64,000 nt of DNA from Photorhabdus australis DSM 17609 (lineage in GTDB: Bacteria; Pseudomonadota; Gammaproteobacteria; Enterobacterales; Enterobacteriaceae): assembly GCF_000711895.1 (NCBI RefSeq), contig NZ_JONO01000003.1, forward strand, positions 155,134-219,133. Reading direction: 5' to 3'. Shown here piece after piece: positions 1 to 9,923 of the stretch. A program made the translations under genes and the position numbers. How positions within the stretch are numbered: position 1 is the stretch's first letter; every line of letters begins with the position of its first letter. The notes under the pieces are model-generated. The model was not told the origin of the DNA and searched no databases. It worked only from the letters and a program-made list of their open reading frames with translations.

Positions 1-1
1 T

Positions 2-202
2 AATCTCGATATGCGTAGCTTGTGGCTAAATTTTGAAATTACTGTGGTTATCGATGACGAAAATTTTGGTCATGACCTAACTCTGGTGCAATACAATTAT
101 ATTTCTCGCTCCACATTGTTGGAAATCAATGAATGGGAACAGCGTCCTCTGTGGCACCGGATTATTGAACGTATTTGTTACTTCTTTAGCCCGCTACTGT
201 GA
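2..202 (+). CDS. cls: Cardiolipin synthase A, C-terminal end (partial)
   Basis: The gene enters from the left edge, so only the last 66 codons are present. The residues match my memory of the C-terminus of E. coli Cls[17 protein letters not shown], then a YISRS stretch and the terminal FFSPLL. ClsA is an inner-membrane phospholipase-D family enzyme that condenses two phosphatidylglycerols to cardiolipin. Its HKD motifs lie outside the window. The neighbours yciU and oppF match the E. coli cls-yciU-opp order, which supports the call. Confidence 0.9.
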   Translation, partial: NLDMRSLWLNFEITVVIDDENFGHDLTLVQYNYISRSTLLEINEWEQRPLWHRIIERICYFFSPLL

Positions 203-314
203 CCAATACCCTCGTCTTGTAAAGACGGGGGTACCAATCAATGCTTCATCATGCTTTAATTTCTTCACCATGACTCACGAACAAAACAATATGGACAACA
301 GATCCCTGCAAACG

Positions 315-644
315 ATGGACTTAGACCTTAATAACCGTATGACGGAAGATGAAACACTTGAGAAGGCATATGACATCTTTCTTGAGTTAGCCTCTTCTAA
401 TCTTAATCCCGCTGATATTCTGTTATTTGGCTTACAATTCGAAGTACGTGGAGGTGCCGAACTATTAAATCCTTCTGATGAATGGCTTGAACATGTAGAT
501 TTCGATATAAACCCTGACTTCTTTGCCGAAGTCATTATTGGGCTCGCAGAATCTGAAGATGCAGAGATTAATGATATTTTTGCCCGTATCCTTATTTGCC
601 GGGAAAAATCTCACCAAATTTGCCATATTTTGTGGAAAGAGTAG
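315..644 (+). CDS. yciU: YciU family protein (DUF440)
   Basis: A small acidic protein of 109 aa, the same length as E. coli YciU, with the family sequence [22 protein letters not shown] and GGAELLNP. The family is DUF440, sometimes described as a putative double-stranded-DNA mimic; its function is not established. The reading frame is open further upstream to base 129, but residues before 315 overlap the 3' end of cls and have no family resemblance, so I start at 315. An in-frame ATG at 291 is the alternative. No strong ribosome binding site is visible for either. It lies just downstream of cls on the same strand. Confidence 0.82.
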   Translation: MDLDLNNRMTEDETLEKAYDIFLELASSNLNPADILLFGLQFEVRGGAELLNPSDEWLEHVDFDINPDFFAEVIIGLAESEDAEINDIFARILICREKSHQICHILWKE

Positions 645-689
645 AAAAACCAAAATCACATTTTGATCTGACGTAATAATCTCAAAAAA

Positions 690-753
690 TGAGAGTTACT
701 GGCTTTAACATTAGGTTTGGACGCCTGACAATAACACCGAAAAGTAACTCTCA
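690..753. repeat. 11-bp perfect inverted repeat between yciU and oppF
   Basis: TGAGAGTTACT at 690-700 is the exact reverse complement of AGTAACTCTCA at 743-753, with a 42-base loop. It sits between the convergent genes yciU and oppF. It could be a weak shared transcription end or a small palindromic repeat. The loop is long for an intrinsic terminator and the T-runs are short. Confidence 0.5.
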
Positions 754-828
754 TATTTATGACTTACAAGATGCTTCAATATATGATCAAACGATAAACA
801 CCATCTAATATGACAACGTCACCAACCA

Positions 829-1830
829 TCACAATGGATCAACTTTCAAACAAGACACTGCATGGCGGAAACTCCCTTCCATCAATGGTCTGGTTTTAGC
901 ACATTCAGGATCTGCCATTGGGCAACGAGTACGAAAAACACATCCTGATGGCGGATTAATGGGTGACGGTAATTCTCCTTCCAGCAATTCAATGTGTTTA
1001 TTTCGTTCTTTGTCCGGATCAGGCACCGGTACTGCCGACATCAACGCTTTGGTATAAGGGTGCTGGGGATTATGATAAACCTCATCATAAGTTCCCAGCT
1101 CCACCGCATGTCCAAGGTACATTACTAACACACGATCAGATATGTGTTTAACCACAGCAAGATCATGAGCGATAAAAATCAGCGACAGTCCCATTTCACG
1201 CTGTAATTTCTGCAATAGGTTAACTACCTGAGCTTGAATAGAGACATCAAGTGCGGATACCGGTTCATCACAAATCACCAGTTTAGGTTCCAGGATAAGC
1301 GCCCGTGCAATCCCGATACGCTGACACTGACCACCAGAAAATTCATGTGGGTAACGATTGATCAGATTCGGTAATAACCCAACCTTCATCATCATTGCTT
1401 TTACCCGCTCTTTAATTTCTGACCCTTTCATCTCAGGATGATAAGTACGCAATGGCTCAGCAATAATATCGCCAATCGTCATCCGCGGGTTTAAGGATGC
1501 TAATGGATCCTGGAATATCATCTGGATATCACTGCGAATATCTCGCCATTGCTTATCATTCATATCCAACAGGCTTTTTCCCAACCAGGTTACCGAACCA
1601 CCAGAAGATTTGACCAATCCGATAATTGCACGGGCAAAAGTCGATTTACCGCAACCAGATTCACCAACCACACCAAGGGTTTCACCTTCGTATAGCCTCA
1701 ATGTGACACCATCAACCGCTTTCAAGGTTTTTATGGGTTGCCAGAACCACTGTTTGCCATCTTTGATATCAAAGTGAACTTTTAGATCTGCTACTTCCAG
1801 CAGCACTCGTCTTTCTTCCATCGAATTCAT
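829..1830 (-). CDS. oppF: Oligopeptide ABC transporter ATP-binding protein OppF
   Basis: 333 aa, the second ATPase of the OppABCDF oligopeptide importer on the cytoplasmic face of the inner membrane. Visible motifs are Walker A GESGCGKST, the ABC signature FSGGQCQR, Walker B LVICDEPVSALD and the C-terminal oligopeptide-ATPase extension with a Cys cluster (CVFRTRCPMADPEC) typical of Opp/Dpp ATPases. Its ATG overlaps the oppD stop (ATGA), so the two are translationally coupled. It is the last gene of the operon. Confidence 0.97.
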   Translation of the reverse strand: MNSMEERRVLLEVADLKVHFDIKDGKQWFWQPIKTLKAVDGVTLRLYEGETLGVVGESGCGKSTFARAIIGLVKSSGGSVTWLGKSLLDMNDKQWRDIRSDIQMIFQDPLASLNPRMTIGDIIAEPLRTYHPEMKGSEIKERVKAMMMKVGLLPNLINRYPHEFSGGQCQRIGIARALILEPKLVICDEPVSALDVSIQAQVVNLLQKLQREMGLSLIFIAHDLAVVKHISDRVLVMYLGHAVELGTYDEVYHNPQHPYTKALMSAVPVPDPDKERNKHIELLEGELPSPINPPSGCVFRTRCPMADPECAKTRPLMEGSFRHAVSCLKVDPL

Positions 1831-2825
1831 ACCAATTCTCCCGGTGCTTTAAAACAAGCTCGCAAACGCCCGTTACCAAAGTTTTCTAATTTTGGTTCAC
1901 AATCCACGCAATGACTTACTGAAAACTGACAACGTGGCTGAAACGGACACCCTTTCGGCAACCGCAATAAGTTAGGCGGATTCCCCGGGATTGTTGTCAA
2001 TGATTCTTCATCACCATCAAGACGAGGAACAGCACCAAGAAGACCTATCGAATAAGGATGAGTTGGCTGATAAAACACATCACGGGCTGAACCATATTCC
2101 ATCGTTCGCCCTGCATACATAACGAGTACTTTGTCACAAATACCTGCAACGACACCCAAATCATGGGTAATCATAATAATCGCTGTATTAAATTCCTGTT
2201 TTAACTCATTCAGCAGAGTCATAATTTGTGCCTGAACCGTTACATCAAGTGCGGTTGTCGGTTCATCAGCAATAAGTAATTTTGGCCGACATAACAATGC
2301 CATTGCGATCATCACACGTTGACGCATACCGCCAGAAAATTCATGAGGATACATGCTCATACGCTTACGCGCTTCCGGCATTTTGACCGCATCCAACATC
2401 CGAATTGACTCAAGATACGCTTCACTTTTATTCATATGCTTATGCAACATCAATACTTCTGTCAGTTGGTCACTGACGCGCATATAGGGATTGAGAGAAG
2501 TCATTGGGTCCTGAAATATCATCGATATTTCTTCCGCTCTCATGCGGTTTAGTTCTTTCTCTTGCAGATTAAGAATTTCCCTGCCATTAAAAATAGCAGA
2601 GCCGCCAGTTTTCCCGTTTCTGGCAAGCAATCCCATCAAAGCAAAAGCAGTTTGTGATTTCCCAGAACCCGATTCCCCTACGATCCCCAGTGTTTCCCCG
2701 GCCCGTAAATCAAAATTTAATTTATTCACTGCAGTAACATCCCCTTCCGGGGTGCTAAAAGTCACATTCAAATCTTTAACAACCAACAACGGCTCAGAGC
2801 TATTCTGGTTTTTAACGCTGTTCAT
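1827..2825 (-). CDS. oppD: Oligopeptide ABC transporter ATP-binding protein OppD
   Basis: 332 aa ABC ATPase that pairs with OppF to power oligopeptide uptake. Walker A is GESGSGKSQ, the signature is FSGGMRQR, and Walker B is LLIADEPTTALD followed by the switch ITHDLGVV. The C-terminus has the expected Cys-containing oligopeptide transporter extension (CPFQPRCQFSVSHC). It starts 10 bases after oppC and overlaps oppF by 4 bases (ATGA). Length is close to the E. coli protein. Confidence 0.97.
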   Translation of the reverse strand: MNSVKNQNSSEPLLVVKDLNVTFSTPEGDVTAVNKLNFDLRAGETLGIVGESGSGKSQTAFALMGLLARNGKTGGSAIFNGREILNLQEKELNRMRAEEISMIFQDPMTSLNPYMRVSDQLTEVLMLHKHMNKSEAYLESIRMLDAVKMPEARKRMSMYPHEFSGGMRQRVMIAMALLCRPKLLIADEPTTALDVTVQAQIMTLLNELKQEFNTAIIMITHDLGVVAGICDKVLVMYAGRTMEYGSARDVFYQPTHPYSIGLLGAVPRLDGDEESLTTIPGNPPNLLRLPKGCPFQPRCQFSVSHCVDCEPKLENFGNGRLRACFKAPGELV

Positions 2826-2834
2826 GTTACCTCC

Positions 2835-3743
2835 TTAACGATCTTTCGGATCGAGGGCATCACGCAAGCCATCGCCGATAAAGTTAAAACAAAACAGTGT
2901 CACCACCAGAAAACCGGCAGGAAACAACAGTAACCATGAGGAAACTTCCATCGAATTCGCACCATCACTTAACAATGCTCCCCAACTGCTTAATGGCTCT
3001 TGAGTTCCCAATCCCAGAAAACTAAGAAACGACTCAAACAGGATCATGCTTGGTACTAATAAAGATGCATAAACCACCACCACCCCCAATACATTAGGGA
3101 CGATATGGCGCAGCACGATGTGACGAGTTGAAACGCCGCAGACCAACGCTGCTTCAATAAACTCCTTACGTTTCAAGCTCAGCGTCTGACCACGGACAAT
3201 ACGTGCCATATCCAGCCATGACACCATGCCGATAGCAACAAATATCAGCAAAATATTCTGCCCAAAGAAAGTCACCAACAAGATCACAAAGAACATGAAT
3301 GGGAATGAGTTAAGAATTTCCAACAGACGCATCATTATTGAGTCTATTTTTCCACCCATATAGCCGGATAATGATCCATATAAGGTCCCAACAATAACCG
3401 CAACCAGCGCTGCCGCAATTCCAACCATCAAAGAAATACGACCACCAATGGCAACACGTACTAGCAAATCACGACCGGAAGAATCCGTACCGAAATAGTG
3501 GCCTGATTCAAAATCAGGTGGCATAGACATCATAGCCCAATCAGTATCATCATAAGTGAACTGTGCCAATATCGGCGCCAAAATCACAAACAAAGTAATC
3601 AAAGACAACAGACACAAACTGGCAATCGCAGCCCGGTTGTGAATAAAACGACGTCGTGCATCCTGCCACAAACTGCGACCTTCAATTTCTAACTGCTCAG
3701 AGAAATTTTCCAGAGCCTCGCTGTTTTGTTTATTTACTATCAT
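2835..3743 (-). CDS. oppC: Oligopeptide ABC transporter permease OppC
   Basis: An inner-membrane permease subunit with about six transmembrane helices, preceded by a cytoplasmic N-terminus. I start at the ATG at 3743 (MIVNKQNSEALENF), which gives 302 aa, the E. coli OppC length. The frame stays open 13 codons further upstream without family resemblance. The EAA-type cytoplasmic loop that contacts the ATPases is visible (EFIEAALVCGVSTRHI). It lies 16 bases downstream of oppB in the opp operon. Confidence 0.95.
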   Translation of the reverse strand: MIVNKQNSEALENFSEQLEIEGRSLWQDARRRFIHNRAAIASLCLLSLITLFVILAPILAQFTYDDTDWAMMSMPPDFESGHYFGTDSSGRDLLVRVAIGGRISLMVGIAAALVAVIVGTLYGSLSGYMGGKIDSIMMRLLEILNSFPFMFFVILLVTFFGQNILLIFVAIGMVSWLDMARIVRGQTLSLKRKEFIEAALVCGVSTRHIVLRHIVPNVLGVVVVYASLLVPSMILFESFLSFLGLGTQEPLSSWGALLSDGANSMEVSSWLLLFPAGFLVVTLFCFNFIGDGLRDALDPKDR

Positions 3744-3759
3744 TTTGCGCGCTCCAGTC

Positions 3760-4680
3760 TTAATAACGGATCTTCGGATCAATCACGGCATACAACACAT
3801 CAACAATTGCATTGAACAGAATGGTCAAGCTACCAACCAAAATAGTCAGGCTTAATACCAATGAATAGTCACGGTTCAATGCTCCATTAACAAACAACTG
3901 CCCTATTCCCGGCAAACCGAAGATCGTTTCAATGACCATCGAGCCGGTAATGATGCCGACAAAAGCAGGTCCCATATATGAAATAACCGGTAACAATGCT
4001 GGCTTTAAAGCATGGCGGAAAATAATGATGCGCAATGGCAACCCTTTAGCACGTGCAGTACGGATAAAGTTAGAGTGCAACACTTCTATCATTGAACTAC
4101 GGGTAATACGGGAGATACTAGCAATATAAGCCAAAGACAATGCCACCATTGGCAATATCACATACTTCGGTGCTCCGCCATTCCAGCCTCCTCCCGGCAG
4201 CCATTTAAGATGAATAGCAAACACCAGCACCAGTAACGGCGCCACAACAAAACTTGGGATAACAACCCCCGTCATGGCAAAACCCATAACGGTATAATCC
4301 CACTTTGTATTCTGATTAAGTGCAGAAATCACTCCAGCACTGACCCCCAACACAACCGCCATTATAAATGCCGCAGCACCCAACTTGGCAGACACCGGAA
4401 AGGCCACGGCGACCAGATCATTAACGGTATAATCCTTATATTTAAAAGAAGGTCCAAAATCCCCCTTAGTAAGCTGGATTAAATAATCAAAATATTGTTT
4501 ATAAATTGGATCATTCAGATGATATTTCGCTTCAATATTTGCCAGCACTTCTGGCGGCAACTTCCGTTCACCGGTAAATGGACTGCCTGGCGCCAACCGC
4601 ATCATGAAAAACGAAATAGTAATAAGAATCAAAAGTGTCGGGATCGCCTCTAAACAACGGCGTAAAATAAATTTAAGCAT
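3760..4680 (-). CDS. oppB: Oligopeptide ABC transporter permease OppB
   Basis: 306 aa, the same length as E. coli OppB. It is an inner-membrane permease starting MLKFILRRCLEAIPTLLILI, with a first helix and a long periplasmic segment before the permease core. The EAA-like loop FIRTARAKGLPLRII is present. It forms the translocation pore with OppC. It is separated from oppA by 85 bases that contain a hairpin. Confidence 0.96.
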   Translation of the reverse strand: MLKFILRRCLEAIPTLLILITISFFMMRLAPGSPFTGERKLPPEVLANIEAKYHLNDPIYKQYFDYLIQLTKGDFGPSFKYKDYTVNDLVAVAFPVSAKLGAAAFIMAVVLGVSAGVISALNQNTKWDYTVMGFAMTGVVIPSFVVAPLLVLVFAIHLKWLPGGGWNGGAPKYVILPMVALSLAYIASISRITRSSMIEVLHSNFIRTARAKGLPLRIIIFRHALKPALLPVISYMGPAFVGIITGSMVIETIFGLPGIGQLFVNGALNRDYSLVLSLTILVGSLTILFNAIVDVLYAVIDPKIRY

Positions 4681-4732
4681 TGCCCGTTCCTATGTGTTGG
4701 CCCTAACCCTGGCCTTAAAATAATCTGCCACT

Positions 4733-4757
4733 AAAAGCAGCCATTTCCAGGCTGCCC
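4733..4757 (-). terminator. Attenuator-like hairpin between oppA and oppB
   Basis: Read on the minus strand the sequence is GGCAGCC-TGGAAAT-GGCTGC-TTTT, a 6-bp GC-rich stem with a short T-run, between the oppA stop and the oppB start. This fits partial termination after oppA, which would make more of the abundant binding protein than of the membrane complex. That role is inferred from position. Confidence 0.6.
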
Positions 4758-4765
4758 TACAACAA

Positions 4766-6406
4766 TTAGTGTTTGATAATATAAAGATCTTTGGTATGTA
4801 AATTATCCAGAGGATCTTTCCCGGTGTAGCCACCAACATAGGGCTTCACCAACCGGGTATTCACATAGTAGTAAAGGGGGACAATAGCCGAATCTTTATC
4901 TAATTGCTCTTCTGCTTTCTGGTAGATGACCGCACGCTCATCATCAGTTTTTACTTGCAGGGATTCTTTCATCAATTTATCAAATTCACTGCTCTTATAA
5001 TGAGAAGTGTTATTACTACTATAAGAAAGCATTGAATTTAGGAATGAAGAAGGTTCGTTGTAATCCGCACACCAGCCGGCACGCGCTACGTCATAATTGC
5101 CCTGATGTCGGGTATCAAGAAACGTTTTCCACTCTTGGTTTTCTAAACGAACATCAGCACCTAAATTTTTCTTCCAAATAGAAGCTACCGCGATTGCAAT
5201 TTTTTTATGCAGATCGGAAGTGTTGTAAAGCAAATTAAACTTCAATGGCTTATCTTTAGTATAACCAGCTTCAACCAGTAATTTTTTGGCTTCCTGGTTA
5301 CGTTTTTCCTGATCCCAATCAGTAAACCACGCTGGTTTCATCTCTTTCATACCATCAGTAACCGGCGGTGTATAACCGGAAGCAGGAATATCACCCTGTG
5401 CTTTTACTTTATTGGTCACAATATCACGATCCATAGCCAATTTCAGTGCAGTACGAACGCGAGGATCATTAAATGGGGGTTTTTCGTTATTAATTTCGTA
5501 GTAATAAGTACATAACTGCGGGTTAATGCGCAACTCGTTTGGAATCTCTTTTTTCAGTTTCTGGAACAGTTCAATCGGCAAATTGGTATAAGTCATATCA
5601 ATTTCGCCACTGCGATAACGGTTTACATCCGTGACCTCTGACGAAATGGGCAGGAAAGTCACCTGATCAATAACGGTATTTTTGTCATCCCAGTAGGTCG
5701 GGCTACGCTCCATCACAATACGTTCGTTGACTATCCAATTTTTCAGCTTATAAGCACCATTACCGACAAAATTCTGTGGCTGAGTCCATTTTTCGCCATA
5801 TTTTTCTACCGTAGCTTTATGAACCGGCGACATTGGTGAATGAGCCAGAAGTTTTGGCAGATAAGGAACCGCTTCACTCAATGTTATCTGTAATGTATGG
5901 TCGTCTAACGCCTTTACACCCAGAGTATCTGGTTTCTTTTTACCACTGATGATGTCATCAATATTCGCGATATGCGCATACTGGAGAAAACTTGTATAGG
6001 GAGAAGCCGTATTGGGATCAGCCAGACGTTGCCAACTGTAAACAAAATCCTGAGCTGTGACAGGGTCACCATTAGACCACTTAGCATCTTTACGCATATG
6101 GAATGTCCAGACGGTAAAATCTTTATTTTCCCAACTTGTCGCAGAACCTGGCAAAATCTCGCCATTCGGGCCAACGATGACAACACCTTCAAACAGATCA
6201 CGGGCCAAATGTGACTCTGGTACTCCTTCAATCTTATGCGGGTCCAGCGATTGCGGTTCAGAGCCGTTATTACGGACTAAAACCTGTTTATCTGCTAATT
6301 GAACACCATCAGGCACTTTTGCAGCAAAGACCTGACTTGCCATTATCATACTCAGTGCAGCGCTAATGCTGGCAGTAAGCAATTTCTTTTTAGTTGTGTT
6401 TATCAT
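4766..6406 (-). CDS. oppA: Periplasmic oligopeptide-binding protein OppA
   Basis: 546 aa, family 5 solute-binding protein. A Sec signal peptide is evident (basic MINTTKKK, a hydrophobic stretch, then SQVFAA cleavage region), followed by the mature start KVPDGVQLADKQ. The motif ARDLFEGVV and the conserved GNGAYKLKNW are typical of OppA. It captures peptides of about 2-5 residues and delivers them to OppBC. It is the first gene of the five-gene operon and has a paralogue directly upstream at 6668-8305. An ERIC element separates the two. Confidence 0.96.
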   Translation of the reverse strand: MINTTKKKLLTASISAALSMIMASQVFAAKVPDGVQLADKQVLVRNNGSEPQSLDPHKIEGVPESHLARDLFEGVVIVGPNGEILPGSATSWENKDFTVWTFHMRKDAKWSNGDPVTAQDFVYSWQRLADPNTASPYTSFLQYAHIANIDDIISGKKKPDTLGVKALDDHTLQITLSEAVPYLPKLLAHSPMSPVHKATVEKYGEKWTQPQNFVGNGAYKLKNWIVNERIVMERSPTYWDDKNTVIDQVTFLPISSEVTDVNRYRSGEIDMTYTNLPIELFQKLKKEIPNELRINPQLCTYYYEINNEKPPFNDPRVRTALKLAMDRDIVTNKVKAQGDIPASGYTPPVTDGMKEMKPAWFTDWDQEKRNQEAKKLLVEAGYTKDKPLKFNLLYNTSDLHKKIAIAVASIWKKNLGADVRLENQEWKTFLDTRHQGNYDVARAGWCADYNEPSSFLNSMLSYSSNNTSHYKSSEFDKLMKESLQVKTDDERAVIYQKAEEQLDKDSAIVPLYYYVNTRLVKPYVGGYTGKDPLDNLHTKDLYIIKH

Positions 6407-6543
6407 CTTTTTTCTACTCCAATTTTACATCGCCAGACTTTTATAAGTCGACGGCCCAGACATAAGGGGCGGATTATCACCTGCCTTCAAAAGGAACGAT
6501 TTTGTTTGCAGGACCAGTAACTCTTTTGAGTAAAACTAGTGTC

Positions 6544-6670
6544 TATACCCGTCATCTTTCAAGTTGCTTCTTTGTTGGCTGCACTCACTCACCCCGGTCG
6601 CATAGTTATCTATGCTCCCGGGGATTCGCTCCCTTACCGTCGCAATGCAACTTGAAATCTATTGGGTCTA
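6544..6670. repeat. ERIC element (127 bp) between the two oppA genes
   Basis: Full-length 127-bp imperfect palindrome bounded by TATACCCG and GGGTCTA, with the ERIC core GCTCCCGGGGATTCGC and the other arm GCACTCACTCACCCCGG. Its right-hand terminal bases form the stop codon of the second oppA on the minus strand. Confidence 0.93.
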
Positions 6671-8305
6671 GTTTTTTATCATATACAGTCGCTTAATATC
6701 CATATAATCCAATGGGTCTTTCCCTGAAAACCCTCCCACTGATGGGCTAACAAGCCGTACACTCACCCGGTAATAAACGGGAATCAATACCGAATCTTTA
6801 TCAAGTTGAAACTCAGCCTGCTGGTATAATTTCTTACGCTCAACAACATCTTTGGCAATTAACGCTTGCTCCAGATAGTTGTCGAAATTTTTATTCTGAT
6901 AAAAAGTCGTGTTATTACTGCTGTCTGAAAGCAGCATATTTAAAAATGCAGTAGGTTCATTGTAATCAGCACACCAAGTCGCTCTGGTCACCTCATAATT
7001 CCCCTGATGGCGACTTTCGAGAGACGTTTTCCATTCCTGATTTTGTAAAATCACATCAGCTCCCAGATTTTTTTTCCACATAGAAGCTGCGGCAATCGCC
7101 TGTTGTTTATTTTGATCAGATGTGTTGTATAACAATGTAAACTTCAGCGGATTGGCTTGATTAAAACCCGCCTGCTCCAGTAATTCTCTGGCACGTTTAT
7201 TACGCTGCTCCTGCGTCCAGTTAGCCCATTCTGGTTTAGAAAAATCGCCACCACCAATAAACGTTGGAGTAAAACCATAAGCGGGTATTTGCCCCTGCCC
7301 CATAATTTTTCCCGCAATAATATCTCTGTCGAGGCTTAACTTGACTGCCTCACGGACTCTCACATCAGTAAACGGTGGTTTTTTATTATTAATCTCATAA
7401 TAAAACGTACAAAGATAAGGACTAACGCGAACCTGATCAGGGATATCTTTCTTCATTTTCTGATACAGATTAGGCGGAATGGCGCTGTTGGTTATATTTA
7501 TTTCCCCACTACGATAACGGTTAATACTGCTAGTTTCAGACTGAAGAGGCAAGAAAGTGACCTGTTCAATAATTGCCTTCTTGTTATTCCAATATTGAGG
7601 GTTACGCTCAAGTATTATCCGCTCATTCACTACCCATTCTTTCAACCGGTATGCCCCATTTCCCACATAATTTTCTGGCAATGTCCATTTATTGCCAAAC
7701 TTCTCGACGATATCCTTTTTCACGGGCTTCATTGCTGTATGACTGAGCATATTGACAAAATAAGGCACAGGATGCGTCAGAATAACTTGTAAACGATGGT
7801 CATCTAGTGCTTTAACACCCAACTGGTCGGGAGCTTTTTTACCCTTCAGAACATCATCAATGTTTTCAATGTACGCATATTTAAGATAACTGGCATAAGG
7901 TGACCCTACATTTGGATCAGACAATCGTTGCCAACTATACTCAAAATCATGTGCAGTGACAGGCGTTCCATCACTCCATTTAGCATTGTCACGCAGATAA
8001 AAAGTCCATACCGTGTAACCTTGATTTTCCCAATGGCTTGCAACTGCCGGAACAATTTCTCCTTCAGGACCTGTACTCACCAATCCTTCTAATAGATTAA
8101 GAATAATGTTGGTTTCCGGTACACCTTCGACTTTATGTGGATCAAGTGAGGCAACTTCCACCCCATTATCAACAGTAATATGCTGTTTATCGGCAAGTTC
8201 CACCCCCTCTGGTACTTCGGCTGCGAACACAGCCATAACAGGAAATGCTAATAATAAAAATATACTGGAAACAAACTTATATAATTTTAATTGTTTGATC
8301 TTCAT
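6668..8305 (-). CDS. oppA: Second OppA-type periplasmic peptide-binding protein
   Basis: 545 aa paralogue of the adjacent OppA, collinear along its whole length: VPEGVELADKQ, the GNGAYRLKEW motif, and a C-terminal GGFSGKDPLD like the neighbour's GGYTGKDPLD. It has a signal peptide (basic start MKIKQLKLYK, hydrophobic core, VFAA cleavage). Probably it gives the Opp permease a second peptide specificity. Its TAG stop is formed by the end of an ERIC element. No permease genes lie between the two copies, so both probably feed the same OppBCDF. Confidence 0.93.
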   Translation of the reverse strand: MKIKQLKLYKFVSSIFLLLAFPVMAVFAAEVPEGVELADKQHITVDNGVEVASLDPHKVEGVPETNIILNLLEGLVSTGPEGEIVPAVASHWENQGYTVWTFYLRDNAKWSDGTPVTAHDFEYSWQRLSDPNVGSPYASYLKYAYIENIDDVLKGKKAPDQLGVKALDDHRLQVILTHPVPYFVNMLSHTAMKPVKKDIVEKFGNKWTLPENYVGNGAYRLKEWVVNERIILERNPQYWNNKKAIIEQVTFLPLQSETSSINRYRSGEINITNSAIPPNLYQKMKKDIPDQVRVSPYLCTFYYEINNKKPPFTDVRVREAVKLSLDRDIIAGKIMGQGQIPAYGFTPTFIGGGDFSKPEWANWTQEQRNKRARELLEQAGFNQANPLKFTLLYNTSDQNKQQAIAAASMWKKNLGADVILQNQEWKTSLESRHQGNYEVTRATWCADYNEPTAFLNMLLSDSSNNTTFYQNKNFDNYLEQALIAKDVVERKKLYQQAEFQLDKDSVLIPVYYRVSVRLVSPSVGGFSGKDPLDYMDIKRLYMIKN

Positions 8306-8871
8306 TTCTTTCCTCCAGTCTGGTGAATCTTCTCATTCACTCAGCATATATCCCATAAGGCCAGCGTTTTTGCGTTATTCACCCCAAAGTAAAAATACTT
8401 ACGGATTAAATATTAAAGACTGCTTATCATATCCATTGTTAAAATATTCCTTTCATATTGCAAAAATCAGCCTTACAAACAACTTATTACAACCTATTAC
8501 ACTAATTAGCAAAAGATCCCAAGTCACACAATAATACTTTGATATATCAAGATTTTTATACAATATGATTCACTAAAACAGGATATAAAGGTCACCCCAA
8601 AATGAAAATAAACATAATTTTAACAAATTGCAATCAATGCAAATTAAAAACCTACATTCATCACAAAACAATGGTGGAAGCAACTAGTTACACATTGCAT
8701 AAACAGGCAAGAATAATTTAAAAAATATCGGATTATTTGTATAAAATTCAGTAAGTACCGATAAAAAAAGCGAGAAAAGACGATAAAACAAGCTTTATAA
8801 TAAAAATGATAAGAATATTATAATTTATAATTTGACTAGAAAAAATTTCACATCTTTTCTCGTAAATCGTA
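8306..8871. other. AT-rich intergenic region upstream of the second oppA
   Basis: Non-coding stretch of 566 bases between ychE and the second oppA. It must hold the promoter and leader of the opp cluster. I see no convincing ORF, tRNA or repeat, only very AT-rich sequence. Confidence 0.5.
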
Positions 8872-9516
8872 TCAGATTAACCCAGGGAATAATGCCCTAA
8901 TCCCTGTCACAATCAGCTCGATTCCCAAAGACATCAGCAGTAGCCCCATAATGCGGGTGATAACGTTAATTCCCGTTTGCCCAAGGTATTTGACCACTAA
9001 AGGAGCAGCCCGAAATAATAACCAACAGCAAAAAGCAAACAACGCGCTGGTTAGCATAAATCCAATAAAATTCTGCCATCCCTGGTAGCGAGAACTCCAA
9101 ACAATACAAGAGCTTATTGCCCCAGGGCCTGCCATCAGTGGCAATGCCAATGGCACAACCCCCACACTCTCTCTAATCGCTGTTTCTGATTTTTCCTGCT
9201 TATTTTGCTTATCTTCCCCAAGTCTGCCGTTAATCATCGACATAGCAATGGTTACAACAAGAATTCCCCCTGCAATACGGAAAGAATCAATGGAAATGCC
9301 AAACATATGCAGGATCGAATCTCCTAACAGCAAAGCAGTCCATAAAATAATGGTAACAGAAATATTGGCTACAAAATTTGTCCTATTACGGGCAGATTGA
9401 GTCTGGTAGTGAGTCATGCTAATAAAAACCGGCAAGATACCAACAGGATTGACTAGCGCAAATAATCCAACAAAAAACTTAATGTAACCAGAAAAATCCA
9501 GCAGTAAGTCACTCAC
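8872..9516 (-). CDS. ychE: MarC-family integral membrane protein YchE
   Basis: 214 aa with six predicted transmembrane segments and the MarC/UPF0056 features LFALVNPVGILPVF near the N-terminus and PLALPLMAGPGAI in the middle. Length and position (between opp and adhE) match E. coli ychE. Function in the family is not established; an earlier drug-efflux label is not supported. It is transcribed away from adhE. Confidence 0.93.
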   Translation of the reverse strand: MSDLLLDFSGYIKFFVGLFALVNPVGILPVFISMTHYQTQSARNRTNFVANISVTIILWTALLLGDSILHMFGISIDSFRIAGGILVVTIAMSMINGRLGEDKQNKQEKSETAIRESVGVVPLALPLMAGPGAISSCIVWSSRYQGWQNFIGFMLTSALFAFCCWLLFRAAPLVVKYLGQTGINVITRIMGLLLMSLGIELIVTGIRALFPGLI

Positions 9517-9923
9517 AAATACCTCCTCTTAAGTTACGCAGTGCTAAAAACATATTTCTATAACGGGCATTTACTAGAAAATCATGTAACACTTTATTTT
9601 TTCTTTACATTATACCGACAAAGTTTCCGTTGCTATCAGTTGTAACACTTTTTTTATTAATAATTTCTTATATAAAAAATTGTCCTCTCGATATTTTCAT
9701 TAAGTCAAAAACTCAACTTTATTCATTCTCTTACCATTTAACTCATATTATCACCCATCAGAGCTGAAAGGTGTCAGCTTTGCATTTATGTGATTAAGAT
9801 CAATATATATTTAATACCGAATGGTAATCTGTAGCTATCATAAAATCACCAGACTAAATAATCTGGAAAATATTTACTCACTTAATATTAAAAATTTTTA
9901 ATATTTATCAGGAGTCGTTTTTT
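9517..9923. promoter_or_regulatory. ychE-adhE divergent intergenic region
   Basis: 407 bases between divergent ychE and adhE, AT-rich and without an ORF. adhE has a clear ribosome binding site, AGGAG, 9 bases before its ATG. In E. coli adhE has a long regulated leader; the length here is compatible, but no specific operator can be assigned by eye. Confidence 0.45.

Noticed and set aside
690..753. Small RNA between yciU and oppF
   Set aside because: The inverted repeat alone is not enough. No promoter or terminator pair is visible.
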